From positions 30,559,721 through 30,623,720 of the forward strand of contig NC_132900.1 in the NCBI RefSeq assembly GCF_030463535.1: 64,000 bases of DNA. Direction: 5' to 3'. A model generated the notes under the pieces. It was given only the letters and a program-made list of their open reading frames with translations. It had not been told where the DNA came from and made no database searches. Below are positions 61,156 through 64,000 of this stretch, piece after piece. Made by a program: the position numbers and the translations under genes. The stretch is from Salminus brasiliensis. Taxonomy: Eukaryota > Chordata > Actinopteri > Characiformes > Bryconidae. Every line of letters begins with the position of its first letter. Positions within the stretch are counted from its first letter, which is position 1.

Positions 61156-61821
61156 CTAATGCCACAAATGACACAACCTAATCAGATTTGTATGTATTTA
61201 GCTTGGAAGGCTGAGAGATGTGTCCTGTTGTCCTGGACTGTCATTCGACTAGACTTCGGTTCTGACCAGTGGAGCAGGAACGGACTGTTTATGACAGTGC
61301 TAAAACAAAGCCCCAACTGTTTGCGGTCCTCACAAACCCATTCTGAGAAGCCTAGGCAGGGTTTGGTGTAAGTGGACATTAATCTAGTCTCTGAGTAGAC
61401 GGCTAAGGATGGAATATGAGCCTCCAGATGTTACAACACAGATAAAGAGCAAGCAAAACTATTTACCAGATGTTGGCGTCTCGTTTCCTGAAGGTCCTGC
61501 TGTTTCCACCTGAATCCACCTGATGACCTGATGGAGAAAATGAGCAGAAAAGTTCCAGTCGGCCTTGAGATATATAAAGTCAGGCATGCCGAGGGGGGGT
61601 GGGGGGGTGACACACACACAACCCAACCACCCACCCACCCACACACACATACACACACCTGAGGTGGGAGGACTACATTGGTTCTGGCCCAGTGCTCCAC
61701 AGTCACCCATACTGAACCTGAACAAAGTGCTGAGTGCCACTGTTACTGAGAGTGACCCAGAAACCTGACCCGAGCCCGCGGTGCACTGTGCACTTCATTC
61801 ACCCGCTTGCCCTCCTCATGG

Positions 61822-61864
<43 letters not shown>

Positions 61865-62166
61865 GGCTGTTGGCACTTCTACAGGATAAGCATTACTAGC
61901 ACATGCAGCCCAAGAAGCCTCATGCTTACTACAACTGTCCCAACAGAAGATCGTACAATTAGCCTTAATCTTAAACTACACATCACACCGCCTTTCTTCT
62001 GCAGCCTACTGTGACCACGTTGATGCCACCAAAGCACCACTAGAGGGCGCTGTCTGATGTATTTAGACTCTCCAAGCCATTGTTGGACTTACTGCCATCT
62101 GTAAGAGGTGACAAATGCAGCCTTCAGGATTGCTACTACAACTACCCAGTGTCAGGAACCTTGTAA
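61156..62166. other. Intergenic, low-complexity patches
   Basis: G run and (CA)n at 61591-61658 and a (TC)n tract at 61826-61861. No coding signal. Confidence 0.5.
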
Positions 62167-62627
62167 GCTATGTGTCCAAATGTTTGTGGACACCCCTTTT
62201 AACAAATGCATTCAGCTACTTTAAGTTGTACCCATTGCTGACGCAAATGTGCACACATACACACACACATGCAAATCAGCTGTATTGCAGGGTATAGAGT
62301 GGTATAAAGCCCCCCAGCATTGAGCTGTGGAGCTGTGGGAGAGCTGTGCGCTCTCTGGAATGATGGTGGTGCTCCAAGCAATACGTCTGGGATGAGTTGG
62401 GGAGTTGGGAATGAGGTGAGGTGAGGTGGTGATCATCATCCAACATCCTGACCTTGCTGACATGACCTCTTGAACTCTTATTGCTGAATGCAATCAAATC
62501 CTCACAGCAATGCTCCATGCTCCAAACTCTAGTAGAAAGCCCTCTTCCCTGAATAGTAGAGACAGTTGATTTTGGATGGAAGAATTAGTGATTGAGCAGG
62601 TGTCCCAATACTTTTGTCCAAATGGTG
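62167..62627 (+). mobile_element. Tc1-like non-autonomous element, nearly complete
   Basis: From GCTATGTGTCCAAATG to CTTTTGTCCAAATGGTG, about 460 bp with the full interior. Confidence 0.8.
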
Positions 62628-63290
62628 CATAGCATTACATGGAGTGTTTTGGTCTGGGTTCTTCTTTCGTGTTAAATTCTAAGATGTCACTCACTAAACA
62701 ATCCATATGAACAATGCATAATAACCCCATACGCTGGAGTCTGAGCCGCCTTTGTGAGCTGACTGAGCTTTAGCTGTCACGCTCTTATCCCGCTAACAAA
62801 AGAACGTCTTAGCTAACAGGTTAAAACAAATACAGCTGAGGAGGAGAGACAATCGCAGCCGTCCATAAAGACAACCGTCACCATGACCACGACAGCCACG
62901 GCCGCTTGAGGCCAAGCACATTTCAAAAGACTTTCCTCTGTTGTGGGCCCAGAATCCTCATCTTCAGGCCTCTCCCTCAGCACTGTAAGGCTACCTCCCG
63001 CAACACTTGAGCAGGTCAGTATGTTTGCTCACCTGGGATAAAGTCAGGGACCCGCCCTGCTGCCACTGAAACGTGCGTGACACGCTGTACATGACAATGG
63101 CTGGTTATCGCTGGCCAGGACAAGTCCTTTACTCATCAAGACTGATCTTATTTAAATGAGCTCTGATTTCATTGCTCTTTATTGATTCTGATAAATCCTG
63201 CTCTTATCAGAAGTTTGTTTTGTGTGCTTTTCAGACCGAGCTTCTAATTTCAGCTTATTATGAAGGTTTCATTAACCCTTCATAATAACC
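62628..63290. other. Intergenic, unique sequence
   Basis: Non-repetitive, without a long open frame or a recognised exon. Confidence 0.4.
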
Positions 63291-63294
63291 CTTT

Positions 63295-64000
63295 ATTTTT
63301 AGACTTATTTTTGAGCTTCAGTTTTAAGACCTATTATGAATTATTCAATAACTATCCTAAATTATTCAGTATTTACTCTGAATTATTCAGTATCCACTAT
63401 GATTAATTCAGTAATTTTTTAATTGACCCTTTGAACCCATTTTTAGACTTATTTTTGACTATGAATTTCTCTGTATCCTCTATGAATTATCCAGTAATTA
63501 CTATAAACTTTTCAGTATCCACTGATGTATTCAGTATGCACTATGAATTATTCAGTAACTATCCTTAATTATTCAGTATTTACTCTTATGTATTCAGTAT
63601 CCACTATGAATTATTTAGTAAATATGCTGAATTATTTAGTATTTACTCTGATATATTTAGTAGCCACTATGAATTATTCCATAAGTATCCTAAATTATTC
63701 AGTATTTACTCTGAATTGTTTAATATCCACTATGAATTAATAAGTAACTAACCTAAATTATTCAGTATTTACTCTGAATTGTTCAGGATCCACTATGAAT
63801 TATTCAGTTTTTTGTTTTTTTTTTGCAATTATTCAGCATTTGCTCTAAATCATCCAGTATATTCTATGGATAATTCAGTATTTACAGTGTGTTTTAAAAT
63901 ATGCACAATGAATTATTTAGTGACTATTATAAACTGTTTAGTATTCAGCATGATTTATCAAGTAGGCACTATGAATTATTCAGTAATTATTCTTCATATT
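63295..64000. repeat. AT-rich minisatellite, continuing past the window
   Basis: Diverged copies of a unit of about 22-24 bp, ATGAATTATTCAGTATCCACT with a rotating final word (TTTACTCT, CCACTATG, ACTATCCT), giving a higher-order period of about 66-68 bp. Open frames here (for example at 63525) are repeat artefacts. Confidence 0.9.

Overview
The window is nuclear DNA of a teleost fish, probably an ostariophysan. The evidence is compact multi-exon vertebrate genes with GT-AG introns, very dense microsatellites, Tc1-like and SINE repeats of fish type, an otolin gene, and a soluble three-Ig Fc-receptor-like gene like one known from catfish. The species call is inference; there is no bacterial-style operon, CRISPR array or genuine tRNA/rRNA gene.

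Layout. 1-27 kb: 3' half of stx1a (syntaxin-1A, + strand). Exons 6, 7 and 8 are followed by two versions of the exon coding the C-terminal SNARE half and two versions of the terminal transmembrane exon, so the gene can make two complete membrane-anchored syntaxins with different C-termini. Its 13.9-kb intron 6 is filled with repeats. 25-36 kb: a repeat-rich interval with LINE reverse-transcriptase fragments and three CARD-coding exons: one intact on the - strand, and two on the + strand of which one has a short in-frame deletion and the other is frameshifted and truncated. 36.4-45.3 kb: rabgef1 (Rabex-5), complete coding sequence in eight exons, preceded by a 1.1-kb minisatellite. 49.0-52.8 kb: a five-exon immune gene for a secreted protein of three Ig domains with no membrane anchor. 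55.2-57.0 kb: otol1 (otolin-1, - strand), four exons, collagen plus C1q head. 57-64 kb: intergenic, with more Tc1-like elements and an AT-rich minisatellite running off the end.

The genes are unrelated in function: synaptic exocytosis (stx1a), endosomal Rab5 activation (rabgef1), humoral immunity (FcR-like), otolith matrix (otol1) and inflammasome/apoptosis-type CARD fragments. STX1A and RABGEF1 both lie on human 7q11, so the pair may be a remnant of old synteny. The most interesting features are the paired alternative 3' cassettes of stx1a, the soluble FcR-like gene and the CARD-exon cluster. Exon borders were placed by splice consensus, reading phase and remembered homologue sequence; no alignment was run.
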